Shown: positions 41,410-51,308, numbered from the stretch's first letter. The stretch is DNA of 64,000 nucleotides from Lachnospiraceae bacterium (GCA_016290615.1 JAEEUS010000005.1:50265-114264), one strand, 5' to 3'. Notes: generated from the sequence alone by a model not told the origin. Numbers and translations are program-made.

Positions 41410-42039
41410 ATGAAAAAACATTTAAGGATTATCATACTTTTGCTTCTGTGTCTGATGGCTGTATCCTGCTCAAAGAAAAAGCCGCAGACGCCTGAAACAA
41501 TAGTGGACATAGAAGTAGCCAAGCCTACAGTTGAGGTAGAGGTAGCAAAACCTACAATCGAGGTTGAGGTAGAAAAGCCAACGGTAGAAGTTGATGTGCC
41601 AGAACCCACTGTGGAAATTGAAGTAGCCGAACCGACAGTAGAAGTCGAGGTGGAAGAGCCAACAGTAGAAGTTGATGAACCGATCGTCAGTATAGATGAG
41701 AACGGGACTTACACTTCAAGGGATGATGTAGCATTATACATAAACACATATGGCAAGCTGCCTTCTAACTTCATCACAAAGAAAGAAGCTAAAAAACTCG
41801 GTTGGGAAGGCGGATCCCTTGAGGAATATGCGCCGGGAAAGAGCATAGGAGGAGATTACTTCGGGAATTACGAGGAACTTCTGCCTGAGAAAAAGGGGCG
41901 TGAATATCATGAATGTGATATTGATACCAAAGGAAAGAAAAAGCGCGGAGCAAAACGAATAATCTATTCAAATGACGGCTTGATATATTATACGGATGAT
42001 CATTACAAGACATTCACACTGCTATATGGTGAAGAGTAG
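41410..42039 (+). CDS. Predicted lipoprotein with 9-residue repeat stalk and C-terminal barnase-like ribonuclease domain
   Basis: Signal peptide ending ...MAVSC; C-terminus ITKKEAKKLGW...YAPGKSIGGDYFGN...HECDI...KRIIYSNDGLIYYTDDHYKTF matches barnase including equivalents of catalytic Glu, Arg and His. Confidence 0.9.
   Translation: MKKHLRIIILLLLCLMAVSCSKKKPQTPETIVDIEVAKPTVEVEVAKPTIEVEVEKPTVEVDVPEPTVEIEVAEPTVEVEVEEPTVEVDEPIVSIDENGTYTSRDDVALYINTYGKLPSNFITKKEAKKLGWEGGSLEEYAPGKSIGGDYFGNYEELLPEKKGREYHECDIDTKGKKKRGAKRIIYSNDGLIYYTDDHYKTFTLLYGEE
41503..41688 (+). repeat. 27-bp (9-aa) tandem repeat encoding (K/E)PTVEVEV units
   Basis: Six prolines spaced exactly 9 residues apart (residues 39, 48, 57, 66, 75, 84). 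Confidence 0.9.
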
Positions 42040-42047
42040 ATACACTG

Positions 42048-42347
42048 GTGAGAAATATGAAGAAAAATGAGAAAGAAAACATATATGAGATTGATCTTTC
42101 GGGGATATTCTCGGTAGAGGAGATGCAGGAGCTGCTTAGAGAAAAGCTGCCGCTCCCGGCATATTACGGTGGTACGCTTGATGCATTATATGATGTACTG
42201 ACGGACGAAGGTATGAACTGGTCCATTCTGATAACCGGAACAGACGATGCCGAAGCGATACTTGGCAAATATATGAGAAACTTCAGGAAGATGTGTAAAA
42301 GGGTCAATGCTGAATCCGGCATTGAGCGCATCAAATTTGAGGACTAA
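42048..42347 (+). CDS. Barstar family ribonuclease inhibitor
   Basis: YEIDLSGIFSVEEMQELLREKLPLPAYYGGTLDALYDVLTD; immediately downstream of the barnase-like ORF; GTG 42048 or ATG 42057 start. Confidence 0.92.
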   Translation: MRNMKKNEKENIYEIDLSGIFSVEEMQELLREKLPLPAYYGGTLDALYDVLTDEGMNWSILITGTDDAEAILGKYMRNFRKMCKRVNAESGIERIKFED

Positions 42348-42361
42348 AGAGATATCTTAAC

Positions 42362-43726
42362 ATGAAATTCGACAATCAGTACGACATGATGACAAAGCAG
42401 CCAGTTCCGAGTCTGATCCTTAAGCTTGGACTGCCGACTACTATCAGCATGCTCGTAACAAGTATATACAACATGGCTGATTCCTATTTTGTCGGAAAGA
42501 TAGGAACATCGGCCAGCGGAGCGACCGGCATAGTTTTCGGACTTATGGCCATACTTCAGGCAGTGGGCTTTATGTTCGGACATGGAGCCGGAAGCATAAT
42601 CAGCAGAAGACTCGGTGCCAGGGATATAGAAAATGCCAGAAAATTCTCGGCAACAAGCTTTTATTCAGCACTGATCGCAGGTTTTTTGATACTTATTATC
42701 GGAATGACCTTTATAACGCCTCTGATGAGGCTTTTGGGAAGTACGGATACGATACTGCCATATGCAAAGACGTACGCAACATGCATACTGATCGCTGCAC
42801 CTGCAATGGTATCAAGCTGCGTGATGAACAATATCCTAAGATATGAGGGACGAGCCTTCTTTGCCATGATCGGACTTACATCCGGCGGAATAATCAATAT
42901 TTTCTTGGATGCCTTTTTTATGGTCTATCTGGGCATGGGAATAGAGGGTGCAGGTATGGCTACAGCCATAAGCCAGTACATCTCATGGACCATACTTTTA
43001 TCAATGTTCATCAGGAAAAAGACTCAGAGCTCTTTTGCGATAAAATATGTAAGATTCGATCTTGCGACACTGTCAGATGTTATTACAACAGGACTGCCCA
43101 GTCTTGCAAGACAGGGTCTTGGCAGCATATCTACAATGCTTCTAAACAATACAGCCGGAATATACGGTGATGCAGCTATTGCGGCAATGAGTATAGTCGG
43201 CAGGATAAGCATGTTCATATTCAGTGTAGCCCTTGGTATAGGACAGGGATTTCAGCCAGTTGCCGGATTTAATTTCGGAGCCAAGAAGTATTCACGTGTC
43301 AAGAAGGGATTCTTCTTTACATTTGTATTCGGAACAGTGCTGTTGGGATTTGTGGCAACAGTGATATTTATTCATGCAAAGGAATGCGTACAGATATTCA
43401 GAGATGATCCGAATGTAGTTGAGATAGGCTCGCTTGCGATGAGAGCACAGTGCATAGCACTTTTATTTGTTCCGATGCAGGTATGCTGCAACATGATGTT
43501 CCAGAGTATAGGTTATAAAGCAACGGCGACGTTTCTGTCAACACTGCGAAATGGTGTATGCTTTATCCCGATCCTTTTAATAACCAGCAGGATAATGGGA
43601 CTGAGAGGCGTTCAGATCTCACAGTCATCGGCTGATATTCTTACTTTCTTTATAGCCATACCGTTTGCGGTGTCGTTCTTTGCGAGACTGCCAGAGGATG
43701 AGGAAGAATGGATACAAGATTCATAA
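42362..43726 (+). CDS. MATE family efflux transporter
   Basis: 12-TM MATE pattern, GLPTTISMLVTSIYNMADSYFVGKIGTSASGA. Confidence 0.95.
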   Translation: MKFDNQYDMMTKQPVPSLILKLGLPTTISMLVTSIYNMADSYFVGKIGTSASGATGIVFGLMAILQAVGFMFGHGAGSIISRRLGARDIENARKFSATSFYSALIAGFLILIIGMTFITPLMRLLGSTDTILPYAKTYATCILIAAPAMVSSCVMNNILRYEGRAFFAMIGLTSGGIINIFLDAFFMVYLGMGIEGAGMATAISQYISWTILLSMFIRKKTQSSFAIKYVRFDLATLSDVITTGLPSLARQGLGSISTMLLNNTAGIYGDAAIAAMSIVGRISMFIFSVALGIGQGFQPVAGFNFGAKKYSRVKKGFFFTFVFGTVLLGFVATVIFIHAKECVQIFRDDPNVVEIGSLAMRAQCIALLFVPMQVCCNMMFQSIGYKATATFLSTLRNGVCFIPILLITSRIMGLRGVQISQSSADILTFFIAIPFAVSFFARLPEDEEEWIQDS

Positions 43727-44397
43727 GGACCAAACTGCTGATAGGCAGTGAAAAAATGGATATCCTAAAACAGAAACATGTTGCCGTATTCGGAGTCGGC
43801 GGAGTAGGCGGATACGTATGTGAGGCCCTGGCCAGATGCGGTGTCGGGAATTTTACAATCGTTGACAGGGATACGGTAAACGAATCAAACATAAACAGAC
43901 AGATAATAGCTCTTTCAAGTACAGTCGGCCGGGCAAAGGTTGATGTAATGAAGGAGAGAATGCGCGACATAAACCCCGATGTAAGGGTTGAAGCCTGTAA
44001 GGTATTCTATCTCCCTCAAAATGCATCAGAGTTTGATTTTACGAAATACGATTACGTTGTGGATGCTGTAGATACGGTTACAGCCAAGCTTCAGCTGATA
44101 ACCGCGGCAAAAGAAGCAAATGTTCCTGTAATAAGCAGTATGGGAGCAGGAAACAAGCTAGACCCTTCACAGTTTAGGATAGCGGATATAAGCAAGACGA
44201 GTGTCTGTCCTCTTGCAAAGGTAATGAGACGTGAACTTAAAAGCAGAGGGATAAAAAACGTTAAATGTGTTTATTCTACTGAGGAAGCAATAAAGCATGA
44301 GGGAACGGAGATAGGCAGTATCGCATTTGTTCCTTCTGTGGCAGGTTTGATGATAGCATCAGAAGTGATAAAGGATCTTATCGATCAGGATAAATAA
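43708..44397 (+). CDS. tcdA: tRNA threonylcarbamoyladenosine dehydratase (TcdA/CsdL, ThiF family)
   Basis: VAVFGVGGVGGYVCEALARCGVGNFTIVDRDTVNESNINRQ; length 229 aa; 19-nt overlap with MATE gene. Confidence 0.92.
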   Translation: MDTRFIRTKLLIGSEKMDILKQKHVAVFGVGGVGGYVCEALARCGVGNFTIVDRDTVNESNINRQIIALSSTVGRAKVDVMKERMRDINPDVRVEACKVFYLPQNASEFDFTKYDYVVDAVDTVTAKLQLITAAKEANVPVISSMGAGNKLDPSQFRIADISKTSVCPLAKVMRRELKSRGIKNVKCVYSTEEAIKHEGTEIGSIAFVPSVAGLMIASEVIKDLIDQDK

Positions 44398-44411
44398 GTT
44401 TACATAACATA

Positions 44412-45140
44412 ATGAATACAGAAGAGAAAACAAGACTGAACAAGTACATAGCTGAATGCGGAGTATGTTCCAGACGTGAGGCTGACAGGCTCATAGAAGC
44501 CGGAAAAGTGACGGTAAACGGAAAACCTGCGGATATGGGTGTTAAGGTTTCCGCTGCGGACGAAGTCATTGTAAACGGGAAAAAACTCGGCAAAAAGGAA
44601 GAAAAGGTGGTTCTGGCATATTATAAGCCGATCGGTATCACATGTACCGAGAAGGACAGGTTTGCAGACAGGACATTAAAGGATGCATTTGATTATCCTG
44701 TAAGAGTCACTTATGCGGGCAGGCTTGACAGAGAAACCGAAGGATTGCTGCTTATGACAAATGACGGAGAACTCATCAACAGACTCATGAAGGGCAGCAA
44801 TGAACATGAGAAGGAGTATTACGTTAAGGTCACTAAAGAGCTCGCACCGGACTTTAGGGAAAAGATGGAAAAGGGAGTATTTTTAAGCGAGTTAAACAGA
44901 AAGACCAAGCCGTGCAGAGTGGAGATCATCGGACCATATACCTTTAAGATAATCCTTACTCAGGGACTTAACAGACAGATAAGGCGAATGTGTTCTGAAC
45001 TCGGATATAAGGTAAACGCGCTGCAAAGGGTAAGAGTTGCCAACATCTCTCTGGGCAAACTTAGGCCCGGAACATTCAGAAAGCTGACAAAGGAAGAAAA
45101 GGCTGAGCTATACAGAATAGTAGGTATGTCACATGAATAG
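44412..45140 (+). CDS. RsuA/RluF-family pseudouridine synthase
   Basis: N-terminal S4 domain; AGRLDRETEGLLLMTNDGELINRLM; GLNRQIRRMCSELGY. Confidence 0.92.
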   Translation: MNTEEKTRLNKYIAECGVCSRREADRLIEAGKVTVNGKPADMGVKVSAADEVIVNGKKLGKKEEKVVLAYYKPIGITCTEKDRFADRTLKDAFDYPVRVTYAGRLDRETEGLLLMTNDGELINRLMKGSNEHEKEYYVKVTKELAPDFREKMEKGVFLSELNRKTKPCRVEIIGPYTFKIILTQGLNRQIRRMCSELGYKVNALQRVRVANISLGKLRPGTFRKLTKEEKAELYRIVGMSHE

Positions 45141-47115
45141 AGAAGAATACAATAAGCTGTGTGAAACCATAGATTATCACATGAACAGATATTATAACGA
45201 TGATTCACCTGAGATTACCGATTTCGAGTATGACAATCTCATGCTCAAACTTAAGGCTGCCGAGAAGGAGCATCCGGAGTGGGTTTCAAGTGATTCGCCG
45301 ACACAGAAGATCGGAGGCACAACAAAACGTGAAGCCGGAGTCACGGTAGTTCATAACGTACCTATGCTCAGTATACAGGATGTTTTTTCGAAAGAAGAAG
45401 TGATCAGTTGGGTCAGAGAAGTAAGAAACGTGTATCCCGATGCAAACTTTTCCGTTGAGCAGAAGATTGACGGATTGTCCATGAGCCTCAGATATACTGA
45501 CGGAAAACTGACACTTGCCGAAACCAGAGGAAACGGGCTTGTAGGCGAGGATGTTACCCTTAATGCCCTTGTGATACCGGATGTTTTAAAGAATATCGAT
45601 CTTCCCGGGTATGTAGAACTGCGCGGTGAAGTATATATGTCTCATGAGGACTTTGAGAGGTTTAATGAGAAGCAGGAAGAGATGGGAAAAAAGACAGCTG
45701 CCAATCCGAGAAATCTTGCTGCGGGAACATTAAGACAGCTTGACAGTACGATAACAAAAGAGCGAGGACTTCGCATGTTCGTATTCAATGTGCAGGATGC
45801 GCATGGCGGCAGCGAGAACCTTATGATAAATCATACTGAGGGCTTAGACAGACTGGCAAATGCAGGGATAGCAGTAGTACCGCACAAACTGTGCAAAACA
45901 GAACAGGAGATACTTGATGCGATAGATGAGATCGGTGAAAGTCGAGGAGATCTTGAATATGATCTGGACGGTGCGGTAGTAAAGATAGATCATATTGAAT
46001 ACAGAGATACATTTTCAGGATCGAGCAAGTATTCCGCAGGACATATCGCATACAAATATCCACCGGAGGAAAAGGAAGTCGAGATTGAAGAGATAGAAGT
46101 TGATACCGGAAGAACCGGTAAGATGACTTTCAGAGCACGTTTCAAGGAACCCGTAAGACTCTGCGGAACAAATGTGCAGAGAGCTACCCTTCACAACATC
46201 GATTTTATCAAGAACATGAACATCGCTGAAGGATGCAGGGCCATCTGCAGAAAGCAGGGGGAGATAATACCTGCGATAGTCAGGGTTACGGTTCCTGCCT
46301 CAAAAGAGTATGTTCCTCCAGTAGTATGTCCCATATGCAAACATGCTCTTACGAGAGAAGAAGATACATGCGATATTTACTGTACAAATCCGAGCTGCCC
46401 TGCGCAGCTTAAGCGTACTGTGGCTTACTTTGCCGGCAAGGATGCAATGGATATAAAGAGCTTTGGTGAGACCTATGTGGCGACACTTGTTGATGAAGGA
46501 TATATTCATGACTATGCGGATATATATGACCTTAAAGAGCATCGTGATGAGCTAATAGAAAAAGGCATCATGGGCAAGGAGAAGAATACTGACAAGATAC
46601 TCGAAGCCATAGAAGAATCCAAGAACAATGATGCATATAAGCTACTTACCGGACTGGCTATTAGAAATGTCGGTGCAACAACGGCAAAGGGACTTATGAA
46701 GCGCTATGCTAGCATTGATGATCTTATGAAAGCAGATGCAGCCGAACTTGAAACTGTAGATGATATAGGCAGCATAACCGCCGGATGCATACATGATTTC
46801 TTTTCGGATGATGACAACATCAGGATAATCGATAAACTAAGAACAAAAGGCCTCAACTTTACGGCGTTAAAGGAAGAGGGAGCAAGTGACAAACTGTCAG
46901 GACTTACTATAGTGGTAACTGGTACACTGCCGACTCTTGGCAGAAAAGAAGTTGCGGATCTTATCGAGAAGCATGGCGGAAAAGTGACTGGTTCTGTCAG
47001 CAAAAAGACTGATCTTTTGGTAGCTGGCGAGGCAGCAGGTAGCAAGCTGACTAAGGCTACTGAACTTGGCATAAAAGTCATCACTGAATCAGACCTGCTT
47101 GAAATGATCAAGTAG
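45133..47115 (+). CDS. ligA: NAD-dependent DNA ligase LigA
   Basis: EQKIDGLSMSLRY (KxDG), zinc finger CPIC...CTNPSCP, HhH, BRCT. Confidence 0.97.
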   Translation: MNREEYNKLCETIDYHMNRYYNDDSPEITDFEYDNLMLKLKAAEKEHPEWVSSDSPTQKIGGTTKREAGVTVVHNVPMLSIQDVFSKEEVISWVREVRNVYPDANFSVEQKIDGLSMSLRYTDGKLTLAETRGNGLVGEDVTLNALVIPDVLKNIDLPGYVELRGEVYMSHEDFERFNEKQEEMGKKTAANPRNLAAGTLRQLDSTITKERGLRMFVFNVQDAHGGSENLMINHTEGLDRLANAGIAVVPHKLCKTEQEILDAIDEIGESRGDLEYDLDGAVVKIDHIEYRDTFSGSSKYSAGHIAYKYPPEEKEVEIEEIEVDTGRTGKMTFRARFKEPVRLCGTNVQRATLHNIDFIKNMNIAEGCRAICRKQGEIIPAIVRVTVPASKEYVPPVVCPICKHALTREEDTCDIYCTNPSCPAQLKRTVAYFAGKDAMDIKSFGETYVATLVDEGYIHDYADIYDLKEHRDELIEKGIMGKEKNTDKILEAIEESKNNDAYKLLTGLAIRNVGATTAKGLMKRYASIDDLMKADAAELETVDDIGSITAGCIHDFFSDDDNIRIIDKLRTKGLNFTALKEEGASDKLSGLTIVVTGTLPTLGRKEVADLIEKHGGKVTGSVSKKTDLLVAGEAAGSKLTKATELGIKVITESDLLEMIK

Positions 47116-47161
47116 AAAAAGTATTATATTATAAGAATTCAAATAAAGAGGAGGCAATAAC

Positions 47162-48136
47162 ATGCCTGTAAAGATACAAAGCGACCTTCCGGCAAAAGAA
47201 ATACTTGAAGCCGAAAATATATTTGTAATGGATGAAGATCAGGCATCTCATCAGGATATAAGACCGTTACAGATAGCTATACTCAATCTTATGCCTGTCA
47301 AGGAAGATACTGAATGGCATCTTTTGCGTTCAATGTCTAACACACCGCTTCAGGTTGACATAACATTTGTAAAAATATCAACACATAATTCAACACATAC
47401 TTCAGCTAATCATCTGAACAAGTTTTATGTGACATTTGATGATATAAAGCACAGGAAATTTGACGGTATGATAATAACCGGAGCTCCGGTTGAGCAGATG
47501 CCGTTTGAAGAGGTGGATTACTGGCCCGAGCTTTGTAACATCATGGAGTGGACAAAGACCAATGTTACTTCAACATTTCACATCTGCTGGGGAGCACAGG
47601 CGGCTTTGTACTATCACTATGGTCTGAATAAACAGGAGATCGGAAAAAAGCTATTTGGAATATACAGACATAAAGTCATGAACAGAAGGACTCCGCTCGT
47701 AAGAGGATTTGATGATGAATTCTGGGTACCTCACAGCAGATATACGGAAGTTTCCAAAGAAGCAATCTATGGCTGTGACGAACTGACTGTTTTGGCCGAA
47801 TCCGAAGAAGCAGGCGTATGTTTGTGCATCGCTCAGAACGGAAGACAGGTATTTGTTCAGGGACATTTTGAATACGACAGAAGAACTCTGGAAAACGAGT
47901 ATAAGAGAGATGTAAACAAAGGACTCGATATACAGGTACCGAAGAATTATTATCCTGATAACGATCCTAACAATAAACCAAATCTTTTGTGGAGAGCTCA
48001 CGCGAACACACTCTATACCAACTGGTTGAATTATTACGTATATCAGCTCACACCGTACGATATGGATACGATCGGTGAAGACAGTGTATATACACATGCA
48101 GCGGCTTGTTCGCTGGTTGTGGAGAGCAACGGATAA
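47162..48136 (+). CDS. metA: Homoserine O-acyltransferase MetA (HTS family)
   Basis: MPVKIQSDLPAKEILEAENIFVM, FHICWGAQAALYYHYG. Confidence 0.96.
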   Translation: MPVKIQSDLPAKEILEAENIFVMDEDQASHQDIRPLQIAILNLMPVKEDTEWHLLRSMSNTPLQVDITFVKISTHNSTHTSANHLNKFYVTFDDIKHRKFDGMIITGAPVEQMPFEEVDYWPELCNIMEWTKTNVTSTFHICWGAQAALYYHYGLNKQEIGKKLFGIYRHKVMNRRTPLVRGFDDEFWVPHSRYTEVSKEAIYGCDELTVLAESEEAGVCLCIAQNGRQVFVQGHFEYDRRTLENEYKRDVNKGLDIQVPKNYYPDNDPNNKPNLLWRAHANTLYTNWLNYYVYQLTPYDMDTIGEDSVYTHAAACSLVVESNG

Positions 48137-48145
48137 GTATTATAT

Positions 48146-48185
48146 GGAGCGATCATTCGATTTATCTGAATGATTGCTCTTTTTT
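48146..48185 (+). terminator. Rho-independent terminator after metA
   Basis: GAGCGATCATTC...GAATGATTGCTC-TTTTTT. Confidence 0.92.
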
Positions 48186-48247
48186 GTTATATATGTATTC
48201 CGTTAGGAAAAGAAGAATAGATATAAAAGAAGACATATATTTTTTGC

Positions 48248-48297
48248 TTGACAGTATACTCCCCCTCAGTATACATTGAAATAGTACCGGGGAGTAT
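48248..48297 (+). promoter_or_regulatory. Copper-operon promoter and putative CsoR operator
   Basis: TTGACA (48248-48253)-N16-TATACA (48270-48275); nested inverted repeats GTATACT-N7-AGTATAC (48254-48274) and ATACTCCCC...GGGGAGTAT (48256-48264/48289-48297). Confidence 0.72.
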
Positions 48298-48404
48298 TAT
48301 TGCGATACTAGTTTACTTATGAATGAGTTTGGAGCAGAATCTTGGAATAAGCCGGGATGTTTTTTACTAGTGATTAAGATGCCAGATGTTGATAGATTAG
48401 GAGC

Positions 48405-50972
48405 ATGGAAATGACTCAGTATATAGTTATAGGAATGACATGTGCGGCATGTCAGGCCAGGGTGGAAAAAGCAGTAGGAAAAGTTGAGGGTGTAAGAAAC
48501 GTAAGTGTTTCTCTTCTTACTAATTCCATGGGTGTTGATGGCGATGCCAGTGAGGCCGACGTTATCAGGGCGGTTGAAGAGGCCGGATACGGAGCAAAAC
48601 CAAAGAATAGTACGGATTCAAAAGCAAATAAGGACAAGTTGAGTTTATCGCAGAAGCTGGCAGCTGAGGAGGAGGCGTTAAAGGATCACGAGACGCCGAA
48701 ACTTGTGAAGAGACTTGCATGGTCGATAGTTTTCCTTTTAGTCCTGATGTATATAACAATGGGACACAACATGCTTAATCTGCCGGTTCTTGCTTCGCTT
48801 GAGCACAATCATCTTGGACTTGCTCTTACACAGATGATCCTTGCTATCATTGTGATGTACATCAACAGAGCTTTTTTCATCTTAGGATTCAGATCTCTTT
48901 TTCATGGGAGTCCGAATATGGATGCTCTGGTTGCACTGGGTTCATCTGTATCCTTTGGATGGTCATTATATGTTATTTATAAAATGACAGTTATGATCAC
49001 AAATGGAACATCTAACGCTGATATCATGGAGATTTATCACAGCCAGCTGTACTTTGAGTCTGCTGCAATGATACCTGCACTTATCACGGTGGGAAAAACT
49101 CTTGAATCCCTGTCTAAAGGAAGAACAACAGATGCACTTAAGAATTTGATGAGGATGGCTCCAAAAACAGCTACCATTGAGCGCGATGGAAAAGAAGTAT
49201 TGGTGGATATCGATGAGGTTTTGGCAGGAGATATATTTGTTGTAAAACCAGGAGAATCAATACCGGTCGACGGGATGGTAATAGAAGGTGAAACTGCCGT
49301 TGATGAATCTGCACTTACAGGAGAATCAATTCCTGTAGATAAATCAATAGGAGACATTGTAAGTGCCGCGACAATAAATCAGTCGGGATTTTTCAGAGCA
49401 AAAGCAAGCCGAGTCGGTGAAGACACGACTTTTTCGCAGATTATACAGATGGTAAGTGACGCGGCAGCTACAAAAGCTCCGATCGCAAGGATAGCAGACA
49501 AAGTGTCCGGAGTTTTTGTCCCGGCTGTCATAGCTATATCTATTGTGGTTTTTATCATATGGTTTGCTCTGGGAGAGGGAATAACGTTTGCTCTTGAAAG
49601 AGCCATAAGCGTGCTGGTAATAAGTTGTCCATGTGCACTCGGACTTGCTACACCTGTTGCAATCATGGTCGGGAATGGAATGGGTGCCAAAAACGGAATA
49701 CTCTTCAAGACTAGCGAGGCTTTAGAATCCGCAGGGAAGCTTAAGATCGTGGTTCTTGATAAGACCGGTACCATTACTGCAGGAAAGCCCGAAGTAACGG
49801 ATGTTATTGTGGCTGATAGTGTGACACAAGAAGAACTGGTCACAACAGCTTACCTTATGGAAGCAAGGAGTGAACATCCTCTTGCCAAAGCGATAGTAAA
49901 TTCAGTTGATGATCAGCCTTGTCCGGTTCATCCAGTCATTAACTGGAAAGCTCTTCCGGGAAATGGTATTTCAGCTGAACAGGACGGAGTAAATCTCTAT
50001 GCTGGTTCCGGAAAGTTTATCCGTACTGTGTGCAAGATGGATACGATAATGGAACAGGAGGAGCAGCGTCTATCAAATGAAGGTAAGACGCCACTGTTTT
50101 TTGTTAGAGGAGAAAAACTCCTTGGGATAATCGCAGTAGCGGATGTTATCAAAGAAGATTCTTATAAAGCAGTAAAAGAACTGCAGAACATGGGTATGGA
50201 AGTGGTTATGCTGACCGGAGATAACGAGAGGACAGCAAGGGCGATCGGAAAGCAGGCAGGAGTAGATAAAGTCATCGCGGGAGTGCTTCCAGACGGAAAA
50301 GAATCTGCTATAAAAAGACTGCAACAATACGGGAAAGTTGCAATGGTGGGAGACGGGATAAATGATTCACCTGCGCTTACCCGCGCAGATATCGGAATCG
50401 CGATAGGAGCCGGTGCCGATGTTGCACTTGATTCAGCCGATGTTGTACTGATGAATTCAAAACTTTCAGATGTATCTGCTGCCATAAGGCTAAGTCGTGC
50501 GACGCTTAAGAATATATATGAGAATCTCTTCTGGGCATTTGCATATAACATAATCCTCATACCTATGGCGGCGGGGGTATATAGAGGTATTCATATGAAC
50601 CCGATGTGGGGTGCTGCAGCCATGTCTCTGTCTAGCTTTACGGTTTGTATGAATGCACTGAGGCTTAATCTTTTTAATGTTCATGATGCTTCGCATGACA
50701 AAAAAGCAAAACATCCTGCTTCTTTAGAGGAATTAAATAATATTCAAACGGAGGAAAAGAAAATGACTAAGACACTAAATGTAGAAGGAATGATGTGCGA
50801 GCATTGTGAGGCTCGTGTAAAAAAGGCACTTGAGGCAATTGAAGGTGTTGAGAATGCAGTTGCAGATCATAATGCCAACACTGCTGTAGTGACACTTAAT
50901 GCAGAGGTGTCAGACGATGTGCTTCGCAAAGCTGTAGAAGATCAGGATTACAAGGTCATTTCGGTTAATTAA
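48405..50972 (+). CDS. copA: Copper-translocating P1B-type ATPase with N- and C-terminal HMA domains
   Basis: GMTCAACQ and GMMCEHCE metal sites, SCPCALGLATP (CPC), DKTGT, GDGINDSPAL. Confidence 0.95.
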   Translation: MEMTQYIVIGMTCAACQARVEKAVGKVEGVRNVSVSLLTNSMGVDGDASEADVIRAVEEAGYGAKPKNSTDSKANKDKLSLSQKLAAEEEALKDHETPKLVKRLAWSIVFLLVLMYITMGHNMLNLPVLASLEHNHLGLALTQMILAIIVMYINRAFFILGFRSLFHGSPNMDALVALGSSVSFGWSLYVIYKMTVMITNGTSNADIMEIYHSQLYFESAAMIPALITVGKTLESLSKGRTTDALKNLMRMAPKTATIERDGKEVLVDIDEVLAGDIFVVKPGESIPVDGMVIEGETAVDESALTGESIPVDKSIGDIVSAATINQSGFFRAKASRVGEDTTFSQIIQMVSDAAATKAPIARIADKVSGVFVPAVIAISIVVFIIWFALGEGITFALERAISVLVISCPCALGLATPVAIMVGNGMGAKNGILFKTSEALESAGKLKIVVLDKTGTITAGKPEVTDVIVADSVTQEELVTTAYLMEARSEHPLAKAIVNSVDDQPCPVHPVINWKALPGNGISAEQDGVNLYAGSGKFIRTVCKMDTIMEQEEQRLSNEGKTPLFFVRGEKLLGIIAVADVIKEDSYKAVKELQNMGMEVVMLTGDNERTARAIGKQAGVDKVIAGVLPDGKESAIKRLQQYGKVAMVGDGINDSPALTRADIGIAIGAGADVALDSADVVLMNSKLSDVSAAIRLSRATLKNIYENLFWAFAYNIILIPMAAGVYRGIHMNPMWGAAAMSLSSFTVCMNALRLNLFNVHDASHDKKAKHPASLEELNNIQTEEKKMTKTLNVEGMMCEHCEARVKKALEAIEGVENAVADHNANTAVVTLNAEVSDDVLRKAVEDQDYKVISVN
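50763..50972 (+). CDS. Possible internally initiated CopZ-like copper chaperone (in frame within copA)
   Basis: GGAGG (50750-50754), 8-nt spacing, ATG 50763, in frame with copA; encodes MTKTLNVEGMMCEHCEARVKKALEAIEGVENAVADHNANTAVVTLNAEVSDDVLRKAVEDQDYKVISVN. Confidence 0.6.
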   Translation: MTKTLNVEGMMCEHCEARVKKALEAIEGVENAVADHNANTAVVTLNAEVSDDVLRKAVEDQDYKVISVN

Positions 50973-51005
50973 TCATCAGGACAGGGATAAGACCTGAGTA
51001 ACCGG

Positions 51006-51308
51006 ATGGAAGAGGATTTATTCATGACAAATAAAAAGACGAACAGGACAGCACAGCAAAAAAAGGCCCTGATCAATCGACTTAAACGTTTGGAAGGTCA
51101 GATAAGGGGCCTGGAAAAAATGATTGAGGAAGATGCATACTGCAATGATATCCTTCAGCAGTCCATGTCAGCATCTTCAGCAATAGACGGCTTTAACCAG
51201 GAGCTTCTCGGGTACCATTTGAAAGGCTGCGTAACAGAAGGAATCAAAAACGATGATGAAGAGATTGTTGATGAGCTTTTAAAAACTATGCGTAAGCTTA
51301 TGAAATGA
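51006..51308 (+). CDS. csoR: CsoR-family metal-sensing transcriptional repressor
   Basis: RLKRLEGQIRGLEKMIEEDAYCNDILQQ...HLKGCV: C-H-C Cu(I) ligand pattern. Confidence 0.92.
   Translation: MEEDLFMTNKKTNRTAQQKKALINRLKRLEGQIRGLEKMIEEDAYCNDILQQSMSASSAIDGFNQELLGYHLKGCVTEGIKNDDEEIVDELLKTMRKLMK

Noticed and set aside
47116-47161. Possible SAM-responsive riboswitch upstream of metA
   Set aside because: Only 46 nt separates ligA from metA; too short for a SAM riboswitch plus expression platform, and no conserved core seen.
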